64,000 nt of DNA from Metellina segmentata (GCA_947359465.1 OX375880.1:24380714-24444713); one strand, 5' to 3'; positions 44,315-55,896 are shown, numbered from the stretch's first letter. Numbers and translations: made by a program. The notes: generated by a model from the sequence alone, not told the origin.

Positions 44315-45532
44315 TTACTTTCTTCTGCTTATTATGAACTTATGAACGAATTCACCAACAAGGGCAAATATCGAAAGCACATAACCGGATACTAACACAG
44401 CAAAACCTCCAGACAGATCTCCAAGATTCAGCGGCCTATCACGCTTTATGTCTAACGTCTTTCCAAAATTCGACAACTTCGTAACCAGTCCCTGATCTCT
44501 CATATATTTCCCATGAAGACCAGAACTCTGCATTCTGGATAGCAAAGTATTCAACCTCCTCTTGCAGCAGAAGTTCCTCCCCAGCGCTATCCCAATCGGC
44601 CATATATGGATGTCCTCACTGCGTCGTGAACTCGAATGCAGCACGGTATCACCAGAGAGTGTCGTAGCTATGATGGTACTTTCTATCACTATGTACTTCT
44701 TTCTTATGAATCGTAGTTCCTCTTCACCCGACGAGAAGCTCCATTTATTACGTTCGATTGCTTGTCCAATGTACTTCAGATGTTCTTCTTTGGAATTAAG
44801 AAGGTAAGGAAGCAGTGACGCTCCCTTCACTATGGCGCAACCATGCGTTCCCTTTCGAATTGCTTCTGCGAGTTCATGGTAGTTCTTGATGGGAGTCTTT
44901 TGCAAAGGTACAGTCAGGATGGATAGCAACACAGCCGAGTACCCGAAGGATATCATCAATGCCAAGAACAACCAGAGAGACAGAAGGAGATTTACTTTCT
45001 TGGAGTTCTTGCCAACATCCATGTACTGATGCAACAAGGAGGCCAGAAGGACCAGGCAGAGATATCCACAAGAACCTCTTCCTCTGAAGGCGACGACATT
45101 CAGAACCACTGCAGTGACTACGAGGGAAACTATGAAAGATATCCACGTGGGTATGTCAAAGGGACTTAGCAACGTTAAAGCAGATGGTGGGCTGGGGCAC
45201 TTATGGATGGCGAAATTGAACCCGTCGATGGCATAGGCACTGCTGAAGTCAACTGCATCCCTTCGGCTTTGTGTTATGCTGAGCATGTTGAATGCCATGT
45301 CCGCTTCCTCTCTCTGAACCATGCCAATGAGTCCTGACCAGTTTCCATCTTGTTTGAGAGATCCCCATTCTCGATCGCTCGGAATAACCAACTCATACTC
45401 GAGACCCATGAAGTCCAGAATATCTTGAAGAAAACTCCCTTCGAATCCTGTTAGTATTGTACGACCGTCGAAATTCGCGTTTATCTCGACGATGCGGGAA
45501 AAATTTATAGATGCTACAGTTAGCTTCTTCAT
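44315..45532 (-). CDS. Ionotropic receptor (iGluR superfamily), IR-1
   Basis: Intronless, 405 codons. Extracellular half-site S1 (about residues 1-115) includes LEYELVIPSDREWG, NWSGLIGMVQREEADMAF and SITQSRRDAVDFS, in which Arg90 occupies the position of the glutamate-binding Arg of iGluRs. TM1 is about 129-150 and the pore loop about 153-170. TM3 is about 183-208 with FGYSAVLLSILTVP in place of SYTANLAAF, so the gate motif is divergent. S2 is about 212-370 and TM4 about 373-397. There is no amino-terminal domain and no signal peptide at this ATG, a layout common among spider IRs; an upstream exon with a signal peptide cannot be excluded. It probably forms a ligand-gated cation channel for chemosensing. 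It is the only intact copy of three paralogues here. Confidence 0.85.
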   Translation of the reverse strand: MKKLTVASINFSRIVEINANFDGRTILTGFEGSFLQDILDFMGLEYELVIPSDREWGSLKQDGNWSGLIGMVQREEADMAFNMLSITQSRRDAVDFSSAYAIDGFNFAIHKCPSPPSALTLLSPFDIPTWISFIVSLVVTAVVLNVVAFRGRGSCGYLCLVLLASLLHQYMDVGKNSKKVNLLLSLWLFLALMISFGYSAVLLSILTVPLQKTPIKNYHELAEAIRKGTHGCAIVKGASLLPYLLNSKEEHLKYIGQAIERNKWSFSSGEEELRFIRKKYIVIESTIIATTLSGDTVLHSSSRRSEDIHIWPIGIALGRNFCCKRRLNTLLSRMQSSGLHGKYMRDQGLVTKLSNFGKTLDIKRDRPLNLGDLSGGFAVLVSGYVLSIFALVGEFVHKFIISRRK

Positions 45533-45564
45533 GAGTGTATACTTCCCAATACTTATTAGTAGAA

Positions 45565-45700
45565 AGGTAGTTGATTAACGTCTCACCGGCGCAACAGAAC
45601 GGGCTATTGTTGAGGATCAATTTTGCTTCGGAATCAATTCTGAATGAAAAGAAACGAGAACACCTTTAAATTTTAGCCACGGTTCAGATGTTGACATTAT
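45565..45700 (-). mobile_element. SINE 3' fragment in the IR-1 upstream region
   Basis: On the plus strand GATTAACGTCTCACCGGCGC, AACAGAACGGGCTATTG and GCCACGGTTCAGATGTTGAC match the SINE 3' half. It holds two 17-bp units (45613-45646, core GATCAATT). It begins only about 35 bp before the IR-1 ATG. The homologous position carries the same fragment in IR-2 and IR-3. Confidence 0.75.
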
Positions 45701-46312
45701 TTAAAGACGATGACTGAATTTGAAAAACAGAAGTGCAGGTTTATTTGGTGACAACCCGATAAGGACCTTCTTCTTGAGATTTTTTCGATTTTTCCTAAAT
45801 ACAAATAATTTTACGAAACTGTCACCACCAACTAATTATTTATTTCTAGTGAGTGTGAAAAAAACTTATATAAAATGTTTTCTGTTACAATAGCATGGCG
45901 TATATCAAACATTTTAAACTTTTCATTTCATTGGGAAAATATAATACGTTCTGCTTAAAAATGAACTTTCAAATGGAAATGTATAACGCGGATATTTCAA
46001 TGACAATGTAAAAAAACAGATAAAGAATATTGGAAACAATAAACATCCATTGAGATCAATTGGATATCGTCTTTTTAGAAATGCGCAATTCGGTGTTTTA
46101 CAATAATCCAAAAGTAACAAATTCAAAGGAAAGAGATCTCTTTTTTGAAGGAATTGAAATGATTTCTAAGCATGCAGTTAAATTTTATAATAAGTCATCC
46201 TCAATCAAATCACAACGAACACACCATAGCAACCTATTCAGATTTATGAATTACACAAACAGAACGAGAAGGCTATCATCCCAAAAGACTGAAAAAGTCG
46301 ATTTATTAATGA
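45701..46312. repeat. IR upstream block, IR-1 copy (truncated)
   Basis: Homologous to the upstream DNA of IR-3 and, in part, IR-2. Shared phrases include GATATCCAATTGATCT (reverse strand), ATTTATGAATTACACAAACA and CCAAAAGACTGAAAAAGTCG. The match ends at 46312 where a Helitron 3' end begins. Contains a short coding-like stretch (KRRYPIDLNG) also seen upstream of IR-3 but absent from IR-2. Confidence 0.6.
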
Positions 46313-46519
46313 CTAGCCACTGCGTGGCTAGCACGGCGTTACCCGTGCTGTACTTTTGTGGGGTTAGGTGTGTCTATTGGGAACGTTTGCAAACCACCGG
46401 TGTTTGCTACACATTCCCATTTGGTTTGCTCCTCAAACAAAGACCACGGACAACGGCGTGATGGCCTCGTTATTGTGAAATTGGAATTGCAAAGAGAGTG
46501 AATGGGTGTGACGTCACAA

Positions 46520-46925
46520 TTACTTGGAGGGTGGGGTGCCAGCTGAGGTGTTATGTTATGATATGACCGTGGTTGTCCACGTATATTTCCCTTATTGGAT
46601 TTAACTATGACCCTAGTTAATAGGTAGTTGTAGTGCTTGAGAACGTTAATTAAAAATTACCCAATTTTCTCGGATACTTTCCTTAGGCGAGTGATCTCGA
46701 CCGTAGTCAAAAGCCCGTTGAGTTGCTATTGTACGACGTTAATTAAAAATTGCCTCGGATCTTTTACTTAGGGATTGATACCGGACCGTTGTAAATAGCA
46801 CGTTGAGTTGCTATAGTACGACGATAATAAAAAACCTCGGATGTCTCAATTAGGGAATTGATACCAGAGCCTCGTTAATAGCCAATTGTGTTGCTTTTGT
46901 GTGATGTTAATTAAAAATTACAAAT
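46520..46925 (+). mobile_element. SINE with tail region tandemly repeated about four times
   Basis: SINE body at about 46524-46640 (GGAGGGTGGGGTGCCAGCTG, GATATGACCGTGG), then ~85-bp units each ending in ACGTTAATTAAAAATT or a variant (46643, 46736, 46820, 46904) and each with AATAG.C..TTG.GTTGCT. Head absent. Nested in the Helitron. Confidence 0.7.
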
Positions 46926-47626
46926 TTCTTCAAATTTAAAATTGGTTGAAATTTGTAATAAAAACTTGCACAATTTGTGTTCATTGTTGTATTATTTTTA
47001 AAATCGATCTTATACACATGCATATATTACTAAAATGCCAAAAACTGTATTTTCTAAGAATTAAAGAGATTTAAGTTTTTGAATAAGGCAGTTGAGAAAA
47101 TTGAATGGTGAAAGGAGTGAGAAACATGCTTTTTTTTACTGAAAACCGAAAAAATGAGTCTCTTATTTTTTAAATTTTACAACTGAAATGTGTATCTTAT
47201 TTTGAACACAACAATGAAATGTGTTGATTTGGGCAACATAGTATATTTTAACCCCAAATTACTTAAATAATAGGGAGACAGAAAAATTAGAAATATTATT
47301 GTAAGTTGAGGTAATTTTGAATAAAATAGATTAATAGACCAAAATAAAAGGTATTTTTTTTTATTTTGTTGAGTACAAAGAGAATTATTTTTTTGCTTAC
47401 CTCAATTTTTAAAATTAGCAACGTTTGTAGATGTGAAATGTAACTTTAGAAACAATTAAATGAAATCAAATAAGCCTGTGCCATGTGCAAAAGGAAAACA
47501 AATTTTTTAAATGTGAATTTTGTACATGATTATTTTTCCCCGAGAGAGTATACATGTACACTTATTAAAATAACCATATGTGGCAAGAAATTTAAGTGAT
47601 ATCTCTTTATAAAAAGTAAAAAGGTA
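46926..47626. other. Helitron interior, nothing recognised
   Basis: AT-rich, no coding. Confidence 0.5.
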
Positions 47627-48130
47627 TTAAATAATCTCAAACACTTGACCGTGGGAGAAACACGGTTGAATGAGACTGAGTTCTACGACTTTAAGTGATT
47701 GTGCCTTGTTGATGCTGACAGTGAATCTTAAACGAACTGGGAACTGAAGTTTTTTAAATTGGAATGGGATATCAGAAGTGATGATTGGTATTTAACGAAT
47801 GAATACATTTAAACTTGCAACATGTCGAGTCACGATGGTGGCTTCAATAATAGTTCGCATGAGTTTCTTGACAGAGTGTTGTGCCATTGCACAGTGAAGG
47901 TGGATTGATATTTGTGAGACGCATAATCGGTGCTCCAATATGTGCGAGAGTAGTCCAGATGGTTCCAATATATTAAAAAACTGTGTCGTGTGTTTTAAGG
48001 CCTCATTTGTGTGACGCGTAATGTGTATAGATTTGTAAATTGAAAAACTATGGGGCAATTCTCGCAAGAGTTGCTTTTTGATGGCATTGACATGTTTATT
48101 TAATTGGGAAAGATATGCCCTTTGGCACAT
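47627..48130 (-). pseudogene. Helitron helicase (Pif1-type) C-terminal relic
   Basis: The frame reads LSQLNKHVNAIKKQLLRELP, FFNILEPSGLLSHILEHRL, KKLMRTIIEATIVTRHVASL and NVFIR. After one TAA comes IPIITSDIPFQFKKLQFPVR, then FTVSINKAQSLKVVELSLIQ and PCFSHGQ. These match the end of Helitron RepHel helicases ('FLNSL.PSG.PPH.L.LKVG', 'C.GTRL.V..L..N.I.A', 'FPV.L.FA.TINKAQGQSL..VG..L..PCFSHGQ'). The usual LKVG...LLRNL segment is degraded, and one stop interrupts it. It confirms the Helitron nature of the surrounding element. Confidence 0.75.
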
Positions 48131-48332
48131 CCCGGTATGATGAGTGGTTTGCTACAACAGCAATATATTGATGAACCACACGGGTTGTAACCTTTTGGCA
48201 GGGGGGCACAGGTGTTAGCACAACTGTTTGGCTTGTTTGCATAATCATAAAATGACGGAATGAACGGCAAAGAAAAGAGCAATATGAGTGATTGATTGCC
48301 CAACTTGAAGGCATGCCACAGAATGGCAGCGC

Positions 48333-51300
48333 TCACTATTTGCTATTTGTGTTGTGGAAGTGACAGAAACACGTCCGTCTTGAAAACTAATCCTACAAAA
48401 GTTGCGAACACTTTTTATAGCACTTACATGCAACTCCTCTAATCCTTGACAGTGCTGGCTTCTTATACGACTGCCTTTTTATATTTGTCAGCACGAAACT
48501 GTGATTGGCTGTTACATAACACATTTCCATAGTTCCATGTAACTCTGCAGCAAATTACAAATTTAGATTAGCTTACAGAAATTAACATATTCCACAATGT
48601 CCTTAACTTTTGGCAGCGAGTCAAGACAATTATAAAATGAAGTACTACGTGTGTTGTATGTTCGGCATGTCCTGACAAATCTATAGTACTTCCAATAATA
48701 AAATTTGGCACATAAGTAGTGTGAATATTTTAAAAATTTATAGTCCACCACGAATTTTAAAATTTAATTCAGAACATTTTAAAAGTAAGGTTATGAGATA
48801 TTTAATTATTATTGTGTTCCTCCGAATAGCAAGTCTTCAATTGGCATTGACTAAATACGTATTTACTGTGCGTAAGTAGTTGCCCGATTACTGGATATCC
48901 CTTATAAAAATTTATTGCATTTTTAAAAGCATATTAACTATTAGTTTGTATTATCATAATGTATAACATAAGTATATATATTTTTGTGTTTCCTCCATTT
49001 TTGGAACTGGATCACAGTTGTGCAATACGTTGTTTGTTATTGTTTCTGTTTGAGAGTACGATAGTTTGTATTATAATTTTTAGAGCATATTAACTTTTCG
49101 TTTGGATTATTTGGATATCTTTTTCAAAAGCAGAGACCTGTTTCATCAATTTATTGTCGCTATGTATTCCGAGATTGAATCGGAGAAGGTGTGGTACATA
49201 CCACTGAATCAGATTACTCAGAGTGGAACAGTATGCACATTTGAGAGATGCGTTGATAAACGGTGGAAATGGTGCGATAAAAAAACTGAAGTACACAGAA
49301 ATGACTAAACTTCCAAAAAGATATAAAAACCAAAAGTAAAAGCTTATGCTTTTGTAAATTTAAACGTTGCATAAATTATTAAAAAGTATTGGTATGCTTT
49401 TCAAAAGACACCCAAACACAGAAAAAAAAATAGCATTAAAGATCAACAAAATAACAGCATTTCGCAATAACATGTTTTTTTGTTTGTTTAATTTACAGCC
49501 CCCAGTATGCAAAAAAGGCAGTGATATAAGAAGCCAGCATTGGCAAAATGATGTTTAAATCCAAGACTACCTTTTTGGAACTGGATCACAGTTGTGCAAT
49601 ACATTGTTTCGTATCATAGCGGATAAAAGTAGCATCGCGATAGGATTTTTAGTTGCGACGTGGGCTTTGTATAAAGTGAATGTTGGTCTAACTACACTAA
49701 AGCGACAACGCAGTAAAATGACGACAATGTTATGCAAACATGACTGATAATTTCGTGAGGCAAAATATAGCAGTTTAATCTAAAGGGAGAAGCCGATACT
49801 AAACAAAAACATAAAAACAGCGGTTTTTATATCTTTCTGGAAGTTTAGCGATTTCTGTGTACTTCAGTTTTCGTACAGCAACATTTCCATCGTTCATCAA
49901 CGCCACTATTTGCTATTTGTGTTGTGGAAGTGACAGAAACACGTCCGTCTTGAAAACTAATCCTACAAAAGTTGCAAACACTTTTTATAGCACTTACATG
50001 CAACTCCTCTAATCCTTGACAGTGCTGGCTTCTTATACGACTGCCTTTTTATATTTGTCGGCACGAAACTGTGATTGGCTGTTACATAACACATTTGCAT
50101 AGTTCCATCCAACTCTGCAGCAAATTGCAAATTTAGATTAGCTTACAGAAATTAACATATTCCACAATGTCCTTAACTTTTGGCAGCGAGTCTAGACAAT
50201 TATAAAATGAAGTACTACGTGTGTAGTATGTTCGGCATGTCCTGACGAATCTATAGTACTTGCAATAATGAAATTTGGCACATAAATAGTGTGAATATTT
50301 TAAAATTTTATAGTCCACCATGAATTTTAAAATTTTATAGTCCACCATGAATTTTAAAATTTAATCCAGAACATTTTAAAAGTAATGTAATGAGATATTT
50401 AATTATTATTGTGTTCCTCCGAATAGCAAGTCTTCAATTGGCATTGACTAAATACGTATTTACTGTGCGTATGTAGCTGCCCGATTACTGGATATCCCTT
50501 ATAAAAATTTATTGCATTTTTAAAAGCATATTAACTATTAGTTTGTATTATCATAATGTATAACATAAGTATATATATTTTTGTGTTTCCTCCATTTTTG
50601 GAACTGGATCACAGTTGTGCAATACGTTGTTTGTTATTGTTTCTGTTTGAGAGTACGATAGTTTGTATTATAATTTTTAGAGCATATTAACTTTTCGTTT
50701 GGATTATTTGGATATCTTTTTCAAAAGCAGAGACCTGTTTCATCAATTTATTGTCGCTATGTATTCCGAGATTGAATCGGAGAAGGTGTGGTACATACCA
50801 CTGAATCAGATTACTCAGAGTGGAACAGTATGCACATTTGAGAGATGCGTTGATAAACGGTGGAAATGGTGCGATAAAAAAACTGAAGTACACAGAAATG
50901 ACTAAACTTCCAAAAAGATATAAAAACCAAAAGTAAAAGCTTATGCTTTTGTAAATTTAAACGTTGCATAAATTATTAAAAAGTATTGGTATGCTTTTCA
51001 AAAGACACCCAAACACAGAAAAAAAAATAGCATTAAAGATAAAAAAAATAACAGCATTTCGCAATAACATGTTTTTTTTTGTTTAATTTACAGCCCCCAG
51101 TATGCAAAAAAGGCAGTGATATAAGAAGCCAGCATTGGCAAAATGATGTTTAAATCCAAGACTACCTTTTTGGAACTGGATCATAGTTGTGCAATACATT
51201 GTTTCGTATCATAGCGGATAAAAGTAGCATCGCTATAGGATTTTTAGTTGCGACGTGGGCTTTGTATAAAGTGAATGTTGGTCTAACTACACTAAAGCGA

Positions 51301-51490
51301 CAAAGCAGTAAAATGACGACAATGTTATGCAAACATGACTGATATTTTCGTGAGGCAAAATATAGCAGTGTGATCTAAAGGGAGAAGCCGATACTAAACA
51401 AAAGCATAAAAACAGCATTTGTTTTAGTCGTATAACAAAACATTGTGGGGCGTACGTGAAAAGAGGCCGTTATAGCAAAATGCCATAATT
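48333..51490. repeat. Near-identical ~1.57-kb tandem duplication
   Basis: Bases 48333-49903 and 49904 to about 51490 are direct copies, both starting CACTATTTGCTATTTGTGTT. Only scattered differences are seen, plus a 27-bp local duplication (around 50310-50345) that shifts the period from 1571 to 1597. Each copy carries a decayed Helitron 5'-type segment (GTCCTGACAAATCTATAGTA, ATAAAATTTGGCACATAAGT). The near identity implies a recent event. Confidence 0.85.
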
Positions 51491-51770
51491 TTGTTATTAT
51501 TTAATGAAATTTTTTGTTTGTTTCTGTGTTTGAGTGTCTTTTGGAAAGAATAGCAATATTTAATTTTGATAATTTATGCAATATAAAAATTTACAAAAGC
51601 ATTACCTGTTACTTTTGGTTTTTATATCTTTTTGGAAGTTTAGCGATTTCTGTGTACTTCAGTTTTCGTACAGCAACATTTCCATCGTTCATCAACGCAT
51701 CTGAATCAGATGCGTCAAATGTGCATACTGTTCCACTCTTAAGTCATCTGATTTAGTTGTATGTACAACA
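50750..51770. repeat. Inverted repeat following the tandem duplication
   Basis: About 51500-51770 is the reverse complement of about 50790-51040 (for example TGAAGTACACAGAAAT vs ATTTCTGTGTACTTCA, and CAAAAGACACCCAAACACAG vs CTGTGTTTGAGTGTCTTTTG). The first duplicated copy has only a short piece of this arm (about 49830-49900). Confidence 0.7.
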
Positions 51771-52200
51771 ACAAAAATGATAAAAATTAACTATACGAAA
51801 ACCAAAGTACTATACAGAAACAAACAAAAGATTGCATAAATGAAACAAACCAGAAATTGCACAAAAGATCAAAATTAAATATCGCTAAACTTTGAAAAAA
51901 ATATCCAAACTAAAAGTTAATATGCTTTAAAAATCAAAATCCAAACTATCGTAGTCTAAAAAAGAAACAATAACAAACGTATTGCACAACCGTCATCCAG
52001 TTTCAAAAATAAAGTAAGCACAATAAAAAGATACTTATATAAAAGATTAAAAGTCAACGCTAACTAAAAGTTAACATGCTTTAAAAAAAGCAATACATTT
52101 TTGAAAGGATATGCAGTAATCGGGCGGCTACACGGCAAAGGATACACACGCGCAGTAAATACGGATTCAGTCAATACCGATTCATGACTGTTGCCATTCA
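51771..52200. other. Helitron interior with decayed inverted fragments
   Basis: Contains further reverse-oriented phrases of the same unit (GTATTGCACAACCGTCATCC, AGTAATCGGGCGGCTAC). No coding. Confidence 0.5.
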
Positions 52201-52410
52201 GAAGAAAGATAATAATAATAGAACATCGCATTAAATTAATTTTAAAATTTTCAAGATTAAATTTTAAAAATCAGGCTCGTCTATAAAATTGCAAAAAAAT
52301 TCGTACTACATGTGTGCCAAATTTCATTAGTGTGAATGCCATAAATTCGTCAGGGCACATCTTCATGACACACACACACAAAAAAAAACTTTACTTTATA
52401 ATAGTAGAGA

Positions 52411-53425
52411 TGAAGACCAGAACGCTGGATCCTGTAGAGCAGAGTGTTCAACCTCCTCTTGCAGCAGAAGTTTCTCCCCAGCGCTATCCCAATCGGCGAT
52501 ATATGGATCTCCTCGCTGCGTCGTGAACTCGAATGCAGCACGCTATCACCTAAGAATGTCGTAGCTATGATGGTACTTCGTATCTCAACGTATTTCTTTC
52601 TTATGTAACCAAGTCGCTCTTCTTTCGACGAGTAACTCCATTTATTTCGTTCCATTGCTTGTCCAATGTACCTCAGATGTTCTTCTTTGGAATTTAGAAG
52701 GTAAGGGAGCAGTGACGCTCCCTTACCTATGACGCAACCATGCGTTCCCTTTCGAATTGCTTCTGCGAGTTCATGGTAGTTCTTGATGGGAGTCTCTTGC
52801 AAAGGTACAGTCAGGATGGACAGCAACACAGCCGAGTACCCGAAGGATATCATCAATGCCAAGAACAACCAGAGAGACAGAAGGAGATTTACTTTCTTGT
52901 AGTTCTTGCCAACATCCATGTACTGATGCAACACGGAGGCCAGAAGGTCCAGGCAGAGATATCCACAAGAACCTCTTCCTCCGAAGGCAAAGACATTCAG
53001 AACCACTGCTGTGATGACGAGGGAAACGATGAAATGTATCCACGTGGGTATGTCAAAGGGGCTTAACAGAGTTAAAGCAGATGGTGGGCTGGTGAACTTC
53101 TGTATGGGGAAGCTGTACCCGTCGATGGTATAGGCACTGCTGAAGTCAACTGCATCCCATCGGCTTTTTGTTATGCTGAGCATGCTGAAGGCCATGTCCG
53201 CTTCCCTTCTCTGAACCATGCCGATGAGTCCTGACCAATTTCCATCTTGTTTGAGAGAACCCCACTCTCGATCGCTCGGAATGACCAATTCGTACTCGAG
53301 ACCCATGACGTCCAGAATAGCTTGAAGAAACCTTCCTTCGTATCCATTAGTATTGTACGACCGTCGAAATTCTTGTTAATAACGAAGATGGAAGAATTTA
53401 CAGATGCCACAATCAGCTTCTGCAT
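52411..53425 (-). pseudogene. Ionotropic receptor IR-2, frameshifted and truncated
   Basis: Starts MQKLIVASVNSSIFVINKNF like IR-3. A one-base deletion near 53346 (AATGGATAC where IR-3 has AATGGGATAC) then shifts the frame; the correct frame resumes as MGLEYELVIPSDREWGSLKQ. S1, TM1, pore, TM3 (FGYSAVLLSILTVP) and most of S2 are well preserved, including SITKSRWDAVDFS with the ligand Arg. The gene ends at SGLH, after which the sequence is the first bases of a Helitron. TM4 and the last ~65 residues are missing, so no working channel is expected. Similarity to IR-1 and IR-3 remains high, so inactivation is recent. Confidence 0.85.
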
Positions 53426-53461
53426 TGGTGCATACTTCTCATAACTCTTTGGTTGGATGGT

Positions 53462-53640
53462 GGTTGATTAACGTCTCGCTGGCTCAACATAATTGACAAG
53501 GATCAATTCTGAATCGGGATCAATTCTGTATCGGGATCATTTCTGTATCGGGATCATTTCTGTATCGTGATCAATTCTGTATCAGGATCAAATTTGAATG
53601 TAAAGATTCGAGGACAAATTTGAGCTACGGTTCAGATGTT
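53462..53640 (-). mobile_element. SINE fragment with 17-bp minisatellite, IR-2 upstream
   Basis: Same SINE fragment as at IR-1 and IR-3 (TTGATTAACGTCTCGCTGGC, GAGCTACGGTTCAGATGTTA). Within it, 53500-53601 is six 17-bp units such as GGATCATTTCTGTATCG. Confidence 0.75.
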
Positions 53641-54195
53641 AACATAATGAGAATGACGAATTTGAACAACGGCAGTGCAGGTTTAGATGGTGACATCCCG
53701 ATCAGTACCTATTTTAAAGGACTGTTTTAGTTTCACTAAAAGAAAAATAGTTTCGTACCTGATTTGAGGAACGTATTTTATAGGTGATTTCCTATTTATT
53801 AAAAATTGAGAGTTGCATTGCTGCAAGTGGTAAATGCATGCAATTTAAATTTATAGTTAATTTAAATAAAATCATAATGAACATAATATAGCACCCTATT
53901 GAGATTTATGAATTGCACAAACACAATGAGAAAGCTATCATCACAAAAGACTGAAATAAATCGACACATCACTGATATCGAAATTAAAGGATAATTACAT
54001 AAATATTCATGTGACTGAACAATGTAATATACTATCTCTTTAACATGTAACTTGAATAATTTATTAGCTTCTTGAGGAACATGAAGTAGAAAGCAGTCGA
54101 ATCTATTTGATGATTTATGAGAATGAAAACATATTCCGATTAAATTACTTTTTATCTGAAAATCTAAATCAGTGAAGGCCAAACTTTACGATATG
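53641..54195. repeat. IR upstream block, IR-2 copy
   Basis: Reverse complement of much of 59550-60350: shared AATTTAAATTGCATGCA, CATAGCACC-type phrases, AAAGACTGAAATAAATC, TTATGAGAATGAAAACATAT and AGTGAAGGCCAAACTTTAC. Lacks the ~300-bp segment corresponding to 59910-60215. Confidence 0.7.
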
Positions 54196-54638
54196 GACGT
54201 CCAGGGATTGATGGAAAAATAGAACACCGTTGTACAGGTAATATTTACTTCGGTTCACTTACTCCATTTAGAAAGACTAAATCAAAAGTGAATGATGGGA
54301 AAAGTGGTATGAATTGGACCTGTATGATGGTTCAAGGTAATGCAAATAGTTTCGACAGAGGCTAATCGAGTAGCCAAAATGACGTATTTCATAATAAGCA
54401 ATTCTCGCTCTGTCGGCGAGGCGTGAGCGAGATTGCAACACCGTGCGCGATTGCTTATTTACATATACACATTATTCTGTTTTTTTACGAACTTTTTAAC
54501 ACGAATTTGTTTTAACACGAATTCAAAATAAATGCTTCATTCTCTTTTTACGCGAGTCATTTTAATTTAACGCAAGTGGGCCTAGCAAAGTATTTATTTT
54601 TTTGCCTAAATTCTATTTTTTTTATTTGTGGCATAATA
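54196..54638. other. Spacer with a hairpin-like patch
   Basis: ATAAGCAATTCTCGCTCTGT... to ...GCGCGATTGCTTAT (about 54395-54465) forms nested inverted repeats, a possible TE end. TTTAACACGAATT is repeated nearby. Confidence 0.4.
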
Positions 54639-55230
54639 CGTGGGCTGTTGAATAAAGAATAATCATAAATTAATAAAAAATAATTTTCGTACTAATCCTC
54701 CAAATTTTTATGGTCTTTCTCAAAAGACTTTCCATTACATGCAATGCACGTATCCCACCTCTTTTCCAGTCTTCAAACACATGCTGGAAGCCATTTTTTG
54801 ACAGGTCCTTCAAAATCGCCGCAACTTTTACCGCTGCCTGTGATGATGAAAACCGAGGTGTTTCTTCAAATGCGGGATAAGAAAAAATCGCATGGTGCTA
54901 AATCAGGACTATATGGAGGATGGGGAACACACATGACACTCCCCATAATCTTCCTGTAGTATCAAATAGACTTAAGCTGACGATTTTTTTAAGGCGAAAG
55001 CATAATTTTAATGTAGTGTATTGCACTTGGCGTGTCACATCCATTTTTGCCGTAGGCGAAAGTAAAACTAGGTGTTCTTGGCCGGCTGTCGAGGCGTAAG
55101 CAATGACGTCATGACCGCGAAACTATATATTCTTACTTATCCCGCTACACATTCAATATGAATTTTATTTTTCTTGATTTTTTGATCACGGTGAAAAAAC
55201 TTATGATCATTCTTTATTGAACAGCCCTCG
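54639..55230 (-). mobile_element. Internally deleted mariner element
   Basis: Inverted ends CGTGGGCTGTTGAATAAAGA and (reverse) CGAGGGCTGTTCAATAAAGA, flanked by TA at 54637-54638 and 55231-55232. Length 592 bp, against about 1.3 kb for a full mariner. Carries the 3' part of a transposase on the minus strand. Confidence 0.8.
54660..54960 (-). pseudogene. Mariner transposase C-terminal relic
   Basis: Minus-strand frames give HPPYSPDLAPCDFFLIPHLK, the motif around the last catalytic Asp of SETMAR-type (DD34D) mariners. After frame changes come AILKDLSKNGFQHVFEDWKR and CIACNGKSFEKDHKNLED with a stop. The upstream two-thirds is deleted. Confidence 0.75.
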
Positions 55231-55896
55231 TAATATCATTTCTATATTACACGCACTAATGAGGAACACGCTGGTAAGTTTCACCGTGAACTCAAGTTGT
55301 TGACAGCCTTTTACAGAGAATTATACAACGGCCTAACCAAAACACAAACACAAAGATTACTAACTGAATTTCGTTCGAGTAACTGGTGAAGTTATAGATA
55401 CATAATTAACGTGACATTGGGGCAACACAATGGGCTATTGGCAAGAAATCGAATTATGGTCGATTTTGCATTTTTAGTGATTCTTCGGAACAGGTGATGT
55501 TTTGTACATTGCTTGTATATTTCACGAAATTCGTTAAGTCGTTTAAACTTCATTCGCTGTGCGATTCAATTGTAGGGTTACGCATTATAAGCTAAATTAT
55601 ATACTGAAAAAAAATTTCGTTACATCCTTGAAAGAAATGGCTTACCATATGGGGACTTTTCCAAAGCAGTTTTGATGAATTAAAAGAGCATTTTAAGTAA
55701 GGACTTTCTGTTGTTCTTGTTTACTTGCAGCAAATCGTTTATTTAATAACAACAGTAGATTTTTACATAATTGTTTTTCGCGATATTTTTAAAGTGGATT
55801 TATTGTTAGGAAGAATGATGTTTTCCAACAAAGTTAATGAAAAACTATTTCTGCACTACATATAATTTAAATTAAATATTTACTCCTAATATAGTT
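55231..55896. other. Spacer with a SINE tail piece
   Basis: AACGTGACATTGGGGCAACA and CAATGGGCTATTGGCAAGAA at 55400-55450 are a minus-strand SINE 3' end. Remainder AT-rich and unrecognised. Confidence 0.5.

Larger units (their letters stand above)
46313..52410 (-). mobile_element. Large Helitron-like element with helicase relic
   Basis: Minus strand begins TCTCTACTATTATAAAGTAA at 52410, directly inside IR-2, and ends with the 3' palindrome CTAGCCACGCAGTGGCTAG at 46313. It carries AATGAAATTTGGCACACATG near its 5' end, a helicase C-terminal relic at 47627-48130, a nested SINE array and a 1.57-kb tandem duplication. About 6.1 kb in all; not autonomous. Its two ends lie in non-equivalent positions of neighbouring IR duplication units. 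Confidence 0.65.

Noticed and set aside
49090..50905. Identical 68-codon open frames on both strands in the two duplicated copies
   Set aside because: Identity is explained by the recent tandem duplication; no domain, and opposite-strand frames overlap.
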